Shown here piece by piece: positions 41,338 to 49,842 of a DNA stretch of 64,000 bases. Below the pieces are notes generated by a model. It saw only the letters and a program-made list of their open reading frames with translations, was not told the DNA's origin and ran no database searches. The number at the start of each line of letters is the position of its first letter. Position 1 is the first letter of the stretch. Both the position numbers and the translations under genes were made by a program. The DNA is from an uncultured Collinsella sp. (GTDB lineage Bacteria > Actinomycetota > Coriobacteriia > Coriobacteriales > Coriobacteriaceae). The stretch covers positions 1 to 64,000 of the forward strand of contig CAUHCN010000006.1 of the NCBI GenBank assembly GCA_959604825.1, in the 5' to 3' direction.

Positions 41338-42672
41338 ATGAGCACACAGACCGAGCCCAAGCTCGTCACGCAAATCGACTTCGCCCGCGCCGGGCAGATC
41401 ACGCCGCAGATGAAGGAAGTCGCCGAGCGCGAGCATCGCGACCCCGAGTACATCCGCGAGCGCGTGGCCGACGGCCGCATCGCCATTCCCGCCAACATCG
41501 TGCATATCAAAAAGGGCATGCGCGCCTTTGGTGTCGGCGAGGGCCTGTCCACCAAGGTCAACGTCAACCTGGGCATCTCGGGCGACAAGGCCGATGCCGC
41601 CGAGGAATGGAAGAAGGTCAAGATCGCCGAGGACTTTGGCGCCGACGCCATCATGGACCTTTCCAACTCGGGCAAAACGCGCCAGTTCCGCCAGCAGCTC
41701 ATCGACGAGACGCCGCTCATGGTGGGCACCGTCCCCATGTACGACGCCATCGGCTACATGGAAAAGCCGCTGGTCAAGCTGACCAAGGACGACCTGTTCG
41801 AGGTCGTGCGCGCGCACGCCGAGGATGGCGTGGACTTTATGACCATCCACTGCGGCATCAACAAGTCGGTCACCAAGACCTTTAAGGAGACCGGCCGCCT
41901 GATGAACATCGTCAGTCGCGGCGGCTCGCTGCTGTTTGGCTGGATGGAGGTCACCGGCAACGAAAACCCCTTCTACGAGTACTTTGACGAGCTGCTCGAG
42001 ATTTGCCACGAGTACGACGTGACGATTTCGCTCGGCGACTCCTGCCGCCCGGGCTGCCTCTACGACTCCAACGATGCCACCGAGACCGCTGAGATGATCG
42101 AGCTGGGCAAGCTGTGCAAGCGCGCTTGGGCCGCCGGCGTCCAGGTCATGGTCGAGGGCCCGGGTCACATGGCGCTCGACGAGATCGCCGCCAACATGAA
42201 ACTTCAGAAGCGCCTGTGCCACAATGCCCCGTTCTATGTGCTCGGGCCGCTGGTGACCGATATCGGCGTGGGTTACGACCACATCACCGCTGCCATCGGC
42301 GGCGCCATCTCCGCCAGCTCCGGTGCCGACTTCCTGTGCTACGTGACGCCGGCCGAGCACCTGTGCCTGCCCAACGCCCAGGACGTGCTCGATGGCCTTA
42401 TGGCCACTAAGATTGCCGCGCACGCCGCCGATATCGCCAAGAAGGTACCCCACGCCCGCGACATGGACGACAAGATGGGCCAGGCACGCCGCAAGCTCGA
42501 CTGGGACTCCATGTGGAAGTGCGCGCTCGACCCGGTCACCGGCAAGAAGCGCTACGAGGAGTCCCCCGCCGCCACCGAGGGCACCTGCACCATGTGTGGC
42601 AAGATGTGCGCCGTCCGCACCGTCAACAAGGTGTTCGAGGGTACGACGATCGATCTCGGCATGGAGGACTAA
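41338..42672 (+). CDS. thiC: phosphomethylpyrimidine synthase
   Basis: The 444-residue radical SAM enzyme converts aminoimidazole ribotide to HMP-phosphate for thiamin. 'NLGISGDKAD', 'SLGDSCRPGCLYDS' and 'VEGPGHMALDEI' are ThiC hallmarks, and the C-terminal cluster motif is 'CTMCGKMCAVR'. Length is that of the short ThiC of anaerobes. The ATG at 41338 with GGAG eight bases upstream is chosen; an ATG inside the riboswitch is rejected. It is controlled by the TPP riboswitch and followed by thiD. Confidence 0.97.
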   Translation: MSTQTEPKLVTQIDFARAGQITPQMKEVAEREHRDPEYIRERVADGRIAIPANIVHIKKGMRAFGVGEGLSTKVNVNLGISGDKADAAEEWKKVKIAEDFGADAIMDLSNSGKTRQFRQQLIDETPLMVGTVPMYDAIGYMEKPLVKLTKDDLFEVVRAHAEDGVDFMTIHCGINKSVTKTFKETGRLMNIVSRGGSLLFGWMEVTGNENPFYEYFDELLEICHEYDVTISLGDSCRPGCLYDSNDATETAEMIELGKLCKRAWAAGVQVMVEGPGHMALDEIAANMKLQKRLCHNAPFYVLGPLVTDIGVGYDHITAAIGGAISASSGADFLCYVTPAEHLCLPNAQDVLDGLMATKIAAHAADIAKKVPHARDMDDKMGQARRKLDWDSMWKCALDPVTGKKRYEESPAATEGTCTMCGKMCAVRTVNKVFEGTTIDLGMED

Positions 42673-42850
42673 CTCGTCACCGGAGCCGCAATCGGTAACA
42701 TGGTGTTCGTCAATTGTTGACGTGTGAACATTTGCTTGCATTTGCGTAAAGATTGCATCGCCCGCCCGGGTTCGACATAGAGTCGGCCCGGGCATCTTTA
42801 TAATGCTGGCTTAAAGACCCATTTGATTCCGACCGAACAAGGGAGCAAAC

Positions 42851-43681
42851 ATGGATCGCAGTAAGGTACCTGCCGTCCTGTCCATCGCAGGATCCGATTC
42901 CAGCGGTGGCGCCGGCATTCAGGCCGACATCAAGACCATCACGGCGCACCGCCTGTATGCCGAGACGGCCATCACCGCCATCACCGCACAAAACACGCTC
43001 GGTGTCACCGCCGTGCAGAATATCTCCCCTGATATCGTCGCTGCGCAGATCGACGCCGTATTTGACGATATCCGCCCCAGCGCCGTCAAGATCGGCATGG
43101 TTTCCTCTGCCGAGATTATCGAGGTTATCGCCGACCGCCTGAGCGCCTGGAACGCGACAAACGTGGTCGTCGACCCCGTCATGGTAGCCACCTCGGGCGC
43201 ACGGCTGATTGCCGAAGATGCCGCCGAGGCGCTCACCCGCCGCCTGTTCCCACTAGCAACCGTCATCACGCCCAATATTCCCGAGGCCATGGCCCTGCTC
43301 GACTACGAGGTCGACTCCGAGCGCACACAGCAAAATGCTGCCATGCTCCTCACCCGCCGCTTTGGTTGCGCATCCCTCGTTAAGGGTGGGCATCTTGTCA
43401 ACGAGGCCAACGATGTATTGGCCGAACCCGCGCCACTCGATGACGAGGGCAACCATCTGGGCGATCCGCTCACCACGTGGTTCCGCCACAAGCGCATCGA
43501 GACCGACAACACACACGGCACCGGCTGCACGCTTTCGTCCGCCATCGCCTGCGCGCTGGCCCAGGGCATGGATCTTGCCGATGCCGTCAACGCCGGCAAG
43601 GCCTACCTAACCGGCGCTCTCGCCGCCGGCTTTGACATGGGCAAAGGCTCTGGCCCCGTCAACCACATGTGGCAATATTAA
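42851..43681 (+). CDS. thiD: hydroxymethylpyrimidine/phosphomethylpyrimidine kinase
   Basis: The 276-residue ribokinase-fold enzyme phosphorylates HMP and HMP-P. 'IAGSDSSGGAGIQADIKT' at the N-terminus, 'DPVMVATSG' and the C-terminal 'DNTHGTGCTLSSAIA' anion hole are diagnostic. 'GGAGCAAAC' precedes the ATG. A gap of 178 bp with a GC-rich hairpin and TATAAT (42799-42804) separates it from thiC, so it may also have its own promoter. No thiE or thiM is nearby. Confidence 0.96.
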   Translation: MDRSKVPAVLSIAGSDSSGGAGIQADIKTITAHRLYAETAITAITAQNTLGVTAVQNISPDIVAAQIDAVFDDIRPSAVKIGMVSSAEIIEVIADRLSAWNATNVVVDPVMVATSGARLIAEDAAEALTRRLFPLATVITPNIPEAMALLDYEVDSERTQQNAAMLLTRRFGCASLVKGGHLVNEANDVLAEPAPLDDEGNHLGDPLTTWFRHKRIETDNTHGTGCTLSSAIACALAQGMDLADAVNAGKAYLTGALAAGFDMGKGSGPVNHMWQY

Positions 43682-43693
43682 GATTCGCAGCCC

Positions 43694-43734
43694 AAAACCG
43701 CCGCAAAGGGGACAGGCACCTTTGCGGCGGTTTT
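43694..43734. terminator. bidirectional terminator / palindrome family member
   Basis: Arms AAAACCGCCGCAAAGG and CCTTTGCGGCGGTTTT flank GGACAGGCA. T residues follow on both strands, so it ends thiD and the convergent pentapeptide gene. Its core is nearly identical, in inverted orientation, to 44394-44426. Confidence 0.9.
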
Positions 43735-43747
43735 CCCTTTTTGACGT

Positions 43748-44359
43748 CTAGTCGTCGGCGAGTTGAATTCCCAACAAACCCGAGAGCGCAAGTGCCTGCT
43801 CGGCATTGACCGTCAGGCCCCGCAGCTCACGGTAGTCGCCCGAGATGACAGGGGCCGCGAACGCGCATCGCGATACATCCACGCCGGAAAGCGGCGTCTT
43901 GAACACATCGATTCGCGTCAGGTCGCAGCCGTCCAAGCGCAATTGCCCCAGCTTTGCCCCCTGGAGTGCGGCCTCGGTCAAACGCGTGTCATGCGCAGCC
44001 ATGGGGCCAATGCGTCCCTCCGAAAGGTTCGCATAGCTCAAATCGCACGATGTAAACGACACGCTCGACAGACGCGCCCTGAGCAAGTTGAGCCCCGGCG
44101 CCGAGCAGTCAACGAAGTCGCAGCGGTTGAGCCAGCAGCCTTCCATGTTGCAGCGGATAAAGCGGCAACCGCGAAACACCACGTCGCGAAACGTCGAGCC
44201 GCTCCAGTCAACGCTATCGAACTCGCAAGATCGGAACACGACGCCATCGAAGGTCGCGCCGTTCGCCACGTCGCAGGCAAGATCCAAATCCTCAAAAGCG
44301 GTATTGGAGACGAGCTCATCGCCCTCGGCAAAGAGGTCGATGAGCTCGTCCATGCCCAT
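43748..44359 (-). CDS. pentapeptide-repeat protein
   Basis: The 203-residue protein has about 25 tandem five-residue units of the A(D/N)LXX type, for example 'FDSVDWSGSTFRDVVFRGCR', rich in cysteine at the turn positions. Such proteins fold as a right-handed square beta-helix; some mimic DNA and protect gyrase, most have no known role. No strong ribosome site is seen; the start 'MGMDELIDLF' is a best choice. The gene is bracketed by two related palindromes in opposite orientation, which suggests it or its surroundings may be a mobile cassette. Confidence 0.82.
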   Translation of the reverse strand: MGMDELIDLFAEGDELVSNTAFEDLDLACDVANGATFDGVVFRSCEFDSVDWSGSTFRDVVFRGCRFIRCNMEGCWLNRCDFVDCSAPGLNLLRARLSSVSFTSCDLSYANLSEGRIGPMAAHDTRLTEAALQGAKLGQLRLDGCDLTRIDVFKTPLSGVDVSRCAFAAPVISGDYRELRGLTVNAEQALALSGLLGIQLADD

Positions 44360-44393
44360 ATGGCAGCCAATCCGTTCGTTTACCCGGGCAAAA

Positions 44394-44426
44394 CCACCAC
44401 AAAGGTGCCTGTCCCCTTTGCGGTGG
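44394..44426. repeat. palindrome related to 43694-43734
   Basis: Arms CCACCACAAAGG and CCTTTGCGGTGG flank TGCCTGTCC. Its reverse complement equals the 43702-43733 region at all but a few positions in the stem. It lies between the SGNH hydrolase and pentapeptide genes. Confidence 0.85.
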
Positions 44427-44438
44427 CTTGGGGTCGCG

Positions 44439-45098
44439 CTACTCACCGAGCATCTCTTGGAGCTTGGCTGCCACGGCATGTCCCAGGCTCTCGTGGCTTT
44501 CGGGCATCATATGCAGATAGTCGATATCGCCCGGCTCGGCAAACTCGGCGGCATTCAAAAAGTCGCAGCCAAACTGCTCGGCCACGTGCGCATAGTACTC
44601 GCCAAAATGTTCAGATGCCTCGACGGAACGCTCGTCAAAATCGGTCATATATACATCGGCGATCTGCGGCTTGATCTTGATAGGAGCCATCAGCAGGATG
44701 CGCGGGCAAGGCGCAGCGTCGGTCCACGGAAACGCGCGGACGGCGCGAATCAGCGCCATGGCGCCACGGGCGATATCGGAAGCTGTCACGTTAAAGACCG
44801 TCTTACAGTCGTTGGTGCCCAGCATGATCACAATGGCGTCCAGCGGCTTATGAGCCTCGAGCAGCATCGGAAGCGCGCGAATGCCGTTGAGGTTAGTGTC
44901 CAGATGGCACATGTCGTCGCGTACCGTCGTGCGGCCGTTGAGGCCTTCTTCAATTACATGCCAGCCCTCGCCTAAGTCACGTTGGACCACGCCACACCAG
45001 CGCACATCCTGCGCATAGCGCACCGCGGTACCGTCGCGCATGCCCGCCGGATCGTAACCATAGGTGTTGCTGTCACCAAAGCACAGAACGTTTTTCAT
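44439..45098 (-). CDS. SGNH/GDSL-family hydrolase
   Basis: The 219-residue esterase-like protein has block I 'VLCFGDSNTYGYDP' with the catalytic Ser, block II Gly in 'EEGLNGRTT', block III 'VIMLGTNDCK' with the oxyanion Asn, and a C-terminal 'LHMMPESHESLGHAVA' containing the Asp/His region. No signal peptide is seen, so it is probably cytoplasmic. The natural substrate (acetyl ester or thioester) is unknown. The start 'MKNVLCFG' is chosen. Confidence 0.9.
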   Translation of the reverse strand: MKNVLCFGDSNTYGYDPAGMRDGTAVRYAQDVRWCGVVQRDLGEGWHVIEEGLNGRTTVRDDMCHLDTNLNGIRALPMLLEAHKPLDAIVIMLGTNDCKTVFNVTASDIARGAMALIRAVRAFPWTDAAPCPRILLMAPIKIKPQIADVYMTDFDERSVEASEHFGEYYAHVAEQFGCDFLNAAEFAEPGDIDYLHMMPESHESLGHAVAAKLQEMLGE

Positions 45099-45115
45099 CG
45101 TAAGCTCACCACTCA

Positions 45116-45151
45116 ATAAAAAGCCGACAGGAGCAGCCTCTCCCGTCGGCT
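45116..45151 (-). terminator. terminator after the PARG-like gene
   Basis: AGCCGACAGGAG pairs with TCTCCCGTCGGCT (wobble) and is followed by T5 on the minus strand. Confidence 0.88.
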
Positions 45152-45176
45152 CGGTATATCGCATCACGAGCACCGT

Positions 45177-46310
45177 TTACAGGTACTTGCGCCAGTCGTC
45201 GTCATCCTCGTCATCCTCGGCAGCGGCCTGAGCCTGCTCGGCGGCACGGGCGGCTGCGGCGCGGGCGGCAACCTGAGCATAGGACTCCTCGTTTCGCTCG
45301 GGGAAGTTTGCCAGCACGTGCTCGAATTTGGCGAAGTCCTCGTCCCAGCGCGTAGAGGGCACGGCAAAGAAGACCTGCTTGACCTTGAAGTCGCCCGATG
45401 CGAGCTCCTTGCGGAAGAGCTCGGCCACGGCCTCTGCGTCAAAGCCGTTGTTCTCGCAGCCCCAAGCACCCACTACGAGCTTCTCGCGGCCAAGCTCATC
45501 GCAGATAGCAAGCACAAAGCGAATGCGGTCGCGCAGGGCGTCAAGCAAGGCATCGTCGCTCACGCGGTACTCCTGGCGAGCACGCTTGGCGTTGGGTGCA
45601 GCGGCGACGATCACGTCGGCATAGGCGTGCACATGCTTGCGCTCGAAGCGCACCGCGGGCACCACCAGCGCACGGTTGCGGTACAGCTCACAGTTGATGT
45701 TGCGGCGACGGTTCTCACCGTACCATTTACGCTGCTTATCGAGGACGTTGTACAGATACGAATCGGCGCACAGCGTGGCCTCCTGGCCCAGATAACCCTG
45801 AATATATCCACCGCCCGGATTGGTAAACGAGGCAAAGGCGAGCACGGCCATGTCGCAGAACTGCGCATAGCCGCGACCGTTATCGAGGATTGCCTGCGTG
45901 GCGGAGGCATCAAGCACAGTGACCTCGGGCAGGACCGGAGCGGGCTCCTCAGCAGGCGCGGACTCAGCTTCGGCGATTTCCTCGGCAGGCTCCTCGACGG
46001 GCTCGGGCGCCGCCTCGGTCTCGGGCGCTGCCTCGACCTCGGCAGTCTCCGCGTTCTCGACGTCCTCGGCGACCTGCTCTTCGGGGGCCACAGCAGTCTG
46101 AACCTTGGCCTTCATCGCCGCGACAAAGCCGGTGGGCATGCCGTCAAACTCGCGAACACCGGCAAGCGAACGCTCGATATCCTTGGCGCAGGTCTCGGAC
46201 ACAGTCATCACATGGCGCTCGGCGGCCTTGGCACGGGCCTCGCGCTTGGGATTGGGCTGACCCGCTCGGTTGGACCTGCGGTTACGGTTCCTGTTGTCGA
46301 CGTCTGCCAT
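45177..46310 (-). CDS. TIGR02452/PARG-like protein with altered catalytic motif
   Basis: The 377-residue protein has a basic N-terminus, then an Ala/Glu/Pro-rich linker (about residues 75-130). A macrodomain-like region related to bacterial poly(ADP-ribose) glycohydrolases follows: 'LAFASFTNPGGGYIQGYLGQ' and later 'LVVGAWGCENNGFDAE'. The signature GGG-X(6-8)-QEE reads GGG-X7-QEA here, so the second, catalytic Glu of PARG is Ala. It may bind ADP-ribose without cleaving it, or use another residue. The C-terminus is Ala-rich and acidic. AAAGG precedes the ATG. Confidence 0.82.
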   Translation of the reverse strand: MADVDNRNRNRRSNRAGQPNPKREARAKAAERHVMTVSETCAKDIERSLAGVREFDGMPTGFVAAMKAKVQTAVAPEEQVAEDVENAETAEVEAAPETEAAPEPVEEPAEEIAEAESAPAEEPAPVLPEVTVLDASATQAILDNGRGYAQFCDMAVLAFASFTNPGGGYIQGYLGQEATLCADSYLYNVLDKQRKWYGENRRRNINCELYRNRALVVPAVRFERKHVHAYADVIVAAAPNAKRARQEYRVSDDALLDALRDRIRFVLAICDELGREKLVVGAWGCENNGFDAEAVAELFRKELASGDFKVKQVFFAVPSTRWDEDFAKFEHVLANFPERNEESYAQVAARAAAARAAEQAQAAAEDDEDDDDWRKYL

Positions 46311-46374
46311 AAGTGGTCACCTTTCCTGTCGCTGCCGCTATCGGCTTTTCTCATCCATGATACCCCGCCGCGCA

Positions 46375-46401
46375 CAAAAAAGACGGCCCCGAAGGACCGC
46401 C
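46375..46401 (-). terminator. terminator after the PARG-like gene's upstream neighbour (Bax inhibitor-1 gene)
   Basis: GGCGGTCC-TTCG-GGGCCGTC with two wobble pairs is followed by T6 on the minus strand, between the Bax inhibitor-1 gene and the PARG-like gene. Confidence 0.88.
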
Positions 46402-46450
46402 TTTCGCATCGTTTTACCGTGTCCGGCAGGAAGCATCGCAATGCCGCGCT

Positions 46451-47146
46451 TTAATCGCGACGGCCGAGGATGTTCAGAATGCGCAGGAACACGTTGATGA
46501 TGTCCACGAACAGGTTGGATGCCATGAGCACGGCGTTGGGCAGCGTGGGCGGCACCGTCGTTGCCACATAGGTGTCGTAGCCGATGAAGCCGGCGAACAC
46601 CACGATCACGATCAGGTCGGTGATGGACTGCGAAACGCCCATGAACATCAGCACGATCTCGACCAGAATCGTGGCAAACAGGATGCCAAAACCAATGCCA
46701 TACACACGCTGGAAGAACTTGGGGAAGGTCACGCCCAGCGCACCAAAGACAAAGGTGATGGCGGCCGTGGCGATAAAGGCGGTGTTAATGGTAGGCAGGT
46801 CGTAGTTGGCAAGACCAAACGACGCCGTCAGGCCAAAGGTGCTCGCAAAGACCACGTAGCCCACGAGTGACAGGCCCACGGACTGTTTGCTGGCAGCAGC
46901 CGACATCATGACCATGCCGACGATGGTCAAAATAAATGAGCCAAAGACCAGCGGCAAAGCGGCGCCGCTCATCATCATGCGCGCAAACGACATGGTGCTC
47001 GTAAAGTAAGCACCGGCGCCCATGGCGCAAAAGCCCAAAAAGATGAGAGCAGACATGACAAGGTTGTACGCGCGCGGCGACATCTCCTTGGCACGGCTTG
47101 CGCCGGTCTCGATGGGGCCATTCTGATAGCCCTGGATATCGTTCAT
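46451..47146 (-). CDS. Bax inhibitor-1/YccA family membrane protein
   Basis: The 231-residue protein has seven membrane segments and an N-terminal 'PRAYNLVMSALIFLGFCAMG', ending 'LPNAVLMASNLFVDIINVFL' and 'RILNILG', typical of the BI-1/YccA/YetJ family. Relatives are pH-sensitive calcium leak channels or membrane quality-control partners. AAAGGA precedes the ATG by about seven bases. It is an isolated gene with its own terminator. Confidence 0.93.
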   Translation of the reverse strand: MNDIQGYQNGPIETGASRAKEMSPRAYNLVMSALIFLGFCAMGAGAYFTSTMSFARMMMSGAALPLVFGSFILTIVGMVMMSAAASKQSVGLSLVGYVVFASTFGLTASFGLANYDLPTINTAFIATAAITFVFGALGVTFPKFFQRVYGIGFGILFATILVEIVLMFMGVSQSITDLIVIVVFAGFIGYDTYVATTVPPTLPNAVLMASNLFVDIINVFLRILNILGRRD

Positions 47147-47226
47147 AATTTCGTCCTTTCAAAAAGCACCGCGACGGCGCCGTAGCTGACAAGTTTCCTG
47201 CCATTGTACCCGAACGCCACGCGTTC

Positions 47227-47565
47227 TTACCTGCGGCGCTCGCTCTCGAGTGTTCGGTCGAACGCCCACACCCACCAACGCATCAGATGAGTCTGCGAGC
47301 CATCCGGTCGCTCGCGTGCCTGTTCTTCCAGATACAGTTCGGTCGCATGTCCGCCAAAACGAACCTTATACGTTGCCGTACGAATGCCGTGAACCGTCAG
47401 GCCAAACCCAGTGGTCGAGACAATCTCGTCAATCGTAAAGCAACGACCGTCGACCCAGCAGACGGTGACCGGCACGACCTGTCCGCCCGCGAGGATGCGA
47501 GCCACGACGTCCACATACTGCTTGTGCACGCGCCGAGTTTTGCCATCTGTCTGTCGATATTCCAT
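47227..47565 (-). CDS. hypothetical protein (112 residues)
   Basis: I cannot assign this protein. It has several beta-strand-like segments ('VVPVTVCWVDGRCFTIDEIV') and a Trp-rich C-terminal end ('MRWWVWAFDR'). No signal peptide or membrane segment is present. AGGAG lies only two bases before the ATG chosen, so the true start is uncertain; an ATG seven codons upstream is possible. It is divergent from the phosphate transporter gene. Confidence 0.65.
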   Translation of the reverse strand: MEYRQTDGKTRRVHKQYVDVVARILAGGQVVPVTVCWVDGRCFTIDEIVSTTGFGLTVHGIRTATYKVRFGGHATELYLEEQARERPDGSQTHLMRWWVWAFDRTLESERRR

Positions 47566-47815
47566 GTCTCCTATTATCGAACGCATGTTTGCATATTGTA
47601 AAGCGAACAGACTGTGGTTTTGGGGTGTTGGGGCGCGCGCACGTGTCCTCATGGTGTGTTAGCAAAAAGAACACCCACGGTCAACAGGGCTAATATTCAT
47701 TTTTAGTGCCAAAAAATTCACTGCTCCCATCAGAACTCGGTAAAGAAACCCGCAGGAGGTGATACGATTTATCATGTTTCTGTAACGTGCCTGCAAACTT
47801 CGAGAAAGCCCATAT

Positions 47816-48865
47816 ATGGACGTAACGTTCTCAACCTTCCTCGGCCAACTTGTGTCGAACCCAGTCCTTGCCGTCACCGTGATCCTCGCGCTCGGCGCCA
47901 TCTTCGTCAATGGATGGACCGACGCACCCAACGCCATCGCGACCTGCGTCACTACGCGTTGCATGCCCGCCCGCGCCGCTATTCTCATGAGTGCCGCATT
48001 CAACTTCCTTGGCGTGCTCATCATGACGCACTTTAACGCGAGCGTCGCCAACACCATCTCCCATATTGTCGACTTTGGCGGAAACAGCACCATGGCGCTC
48101 GCCTGTCTGTGCGCGGCGCTGTTCTCCATCGTCGTCTACGGCGCCACAGCGTCGCGTTTTGGCATCCCCACCTCGCAAAGCCACAGCCTTATCGCCGGCC
48201 TGACCGGTGCCGCCATCGCCCTCGGCGGTGCGAGCAGCGTCAACGTCCACGAGTGGATGAAGGTCATCTACGGCCTGGCGCTCTCCATCGGTCTGGGCTT
48301 TGTCATGGGCTGGGTCCTGTGCAAGCTCGTCTCGATTCTTTTCGCCGCCGCCAACAGGCGACGTGCCAATGTCTTCTTTAAATACGCTCAGATCGCGAGC
48401 GCTGCGGCCATGAGCTTTATGCACGGCGCGCAGGATGGACAGAAGTTCATCGGCGTGCTCTTTTTAGGCGTGGCCTTTGCCAGCGGCCAGACGAGCGTCG
48501 GCGATGCCGGCATCCCCATCTGGATTATGCTGCTATGCTCGGCCACCATGGGCATCGGCACCAGCGTGGGCGGCGAGCGCATCATCAAGTCCGTTGGCCA
48601 GAGCATGGTCAAGCTCGAAAAGTACCAGGGCTTCTCCGCCGACCTGGCGGGCGCCGCGAACCTGCTGCTTGCCACCCTCACCGGCATCCCCGTGTCCTCC
48701 ACGCACATCAAGACCTGCGCCATCATGGGCGTCGGTGCCGTCAAACGCCTCTCGGCCATCAACTTCGGCGTCGTCAAGGACATGATGTTCACCTGGTTCT
48801 TCACCTTCCCCGCCTGCGGACTCATCAGCTTTGTCATGGCCAAGCTGTTCATGATGTTCATCTAG
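47816..48865 (+). CDS. pit: PiT-family inorganic phosphate transporter
   Basis: The 349-residue low-affinity phosphate permease has the paired PiT signatures: 'FVNGWTDAPNAIATCVTTRC' at the N-terminus and 'GIPVSSTHIKTCAIMGVGAV' near the C-terminus, with about nine to ten membrane segments. The start codon has only a weak ribosome site. About 40 bp upstream an ideal AGGAGGTGAT lies before an in-frame three-codon mini-ORF. The DUF47 partner follows, a common Pit-accessory pair. High-affinity uptake is encoded separately by pstSCAB. Confidence 0.93.
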   Translation: MDVTFSTFLGQLVSNPVLAVTVILALGAIFVNGWTDAPNAIATCVTTRCMPARAAILMSAAFNFLGVLIMTHFNASVANTISHIVDFGGNSTMALACLCAALFSIVVYGATASRFGIPTSQSHSLIAGLTGAAIALGGASSVNVHEWMKVIYGLALSIGLGFVMGWVLCKLVSILFAAANRRRANVFFKYAQIASAAAMSFMHGAQDGQKFIGVLFLGVAFASGQTSVGDAGIPIWIMLLCSATMGIGTSVGGERIIKSVGQSMVKLEKYQGFSADLAGAANLLLATLTGIPVSSTHIKTCAIMGVGAVKRLSAINFGVVKDMMFTWFFTFPACGLISFVMAKLFMMFI

Positions 48866-48932
48866 TCAAACCGAACGTCCATCCGGACCGTAACACCTCG
48901 CCCACCCGTCTTCGCCTCGAAAGGACCCACTC

Positions 48933-49556
48933 ATGGCAAAGAAACCCGATTCGTTCTACTTTGACAACTACGTCGCCTGCGCCGACCTCGCCGTCCAGGC
49001 CGCCGAGCTGCTTACCAAGATTTTCGAGAACTTCGATCCCGCAAAGATTCACGATATGCTCGACAAGATGCATGCGATCGAGCATGCGGCCGACAAGAAG
49101 CACCATGAGCTTGAGGACGCCCTGCTCACCGCCTTTATCACCCCGCTTGAGCGCGAGGATCTGGACCTGATGAGCTGCTCGCTCGACACCGTGCTCGACC
49201 GCATCGAGGGCGTCGTGCAGCGCGTCTACTTCACCAACATCCAGAGCATCCATCCCGATGCCATCGTGATCGCCCACAAGGTGACCGACGCCTGCCGCGC
49301 CATGAAAGACCTGATGGTCGAGCTGCCTAACTACCGCAAGTCCAAAACGCTGCGCGAGCTCGTCATCCAGATCAACACCATCGAGTCCGAGGCCGACGAG
49401 CTCTATATCAACGCCATGCGTAACCTGCACGTTAACGGCAAGGACCCGCTCGAGGTCATCGCTTGGCGTGACGTGTACGCCTTCCTGGAGTACTGCGCCG
49501 ACTGCTGCGAGAATGTGGCCGATGTCGTGGATTCGATTGTCATGAAGAACAGTTAA
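48933..49556 (+). CDS. DUF47/PhoU-like Pit accessory protein
   Basis: The 207-residue all-helical protein of the DUF47 (TIGR00153) family resembles PhoU, with 'DSFYFDNYVACADLAVQAA' at the N-terminus, 'HAIEHAADKKHHELEDAL' in helix two and 'VIAWRDVYAFLEYCADCCEN' near the end carrying metal-binding Glu/Asp residues. Such proteins are usually encoded next to pit and are thought to gate it. AAAGGA precedes the ATG. It is probably co-transcribed with pit across a 67-bp gap. Confidence 0.92.
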   Translation: MAKKPDSFYFDNYVACADLAVQAAELLTKIFENFDPAKIHDMLDKMHAIEHAADKKHHELEDALLTAFITPLEREDLDLMSCSLDTVLDRIEGVVQRVYFTNIQSIHPDAIVIAHKVTDACRAMKDLMVELPNYRKSKTLRELVIQINTIESEADELYINAMRNLHVNGKDPLEVIAWRDVYAFLEYCADCCENVADVVDSIVMKNS

Positions 49557-49580
49557 TTGGGGGTACATGTCCCACCGGTC

Positions 49581-49659
49581 GCGGGCCCGGCCACTAATAA
49601 CCTTTTTCACTCCGGCTGCAAGCAGAGTCGTTCAAAAGGTTATTAGTGGCCGGGCCCGC
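49581..49659. repeat. perfect 26-bp inverted repeat downstream of the Pit accessory gene
   Basis: Arms 49581-49606 and 49634-49659 are perfect 26-bp complements with a 27-nt centre. They begin with a GC block (GCGGGCCCGGCC) and end AACCTTTT, a layout like the 35057-35185 element. No T-tract follows. Confidence 0.9.
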
Positions 49660-49683
49660 TCCCTTATGCACCACCATTGGGAA

Positions 49684-49776
49684 CTTTGGCTGATAGATTT
49701 AGCGCGACGGGGGTTTGGCTGAAGGGACCTTTGGTATCCGTTCGGACACTTTGGCCCTTGATGAGCGTTTGGCTGA
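49684..49776 (+). repeat. T/G-rich stretch with three TTTGGCTGA copies
   Basis: TTTGGCTGA occurs at about 49684, 49713 and 49768, among further CTTTGG units. The composition differs sharply from the rest of the window and runs into the 5' half of the nitroreductase gene. Confidence 0.65.
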
Positions 49777-49842
49777 TTGCTGCTTTGGGTACTCTTTGGG
49801 TTACTTTTGGTTTGTTTGATTTTTAATTTTAGGAGGGCTTGT

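Noticed and set aside
40651..42795. 714-codon minus-strand frame
   Set aside because: Only the last 171 codons are protein-like with a ribosome site; the rest is antisense to thiC and the riboswitch.
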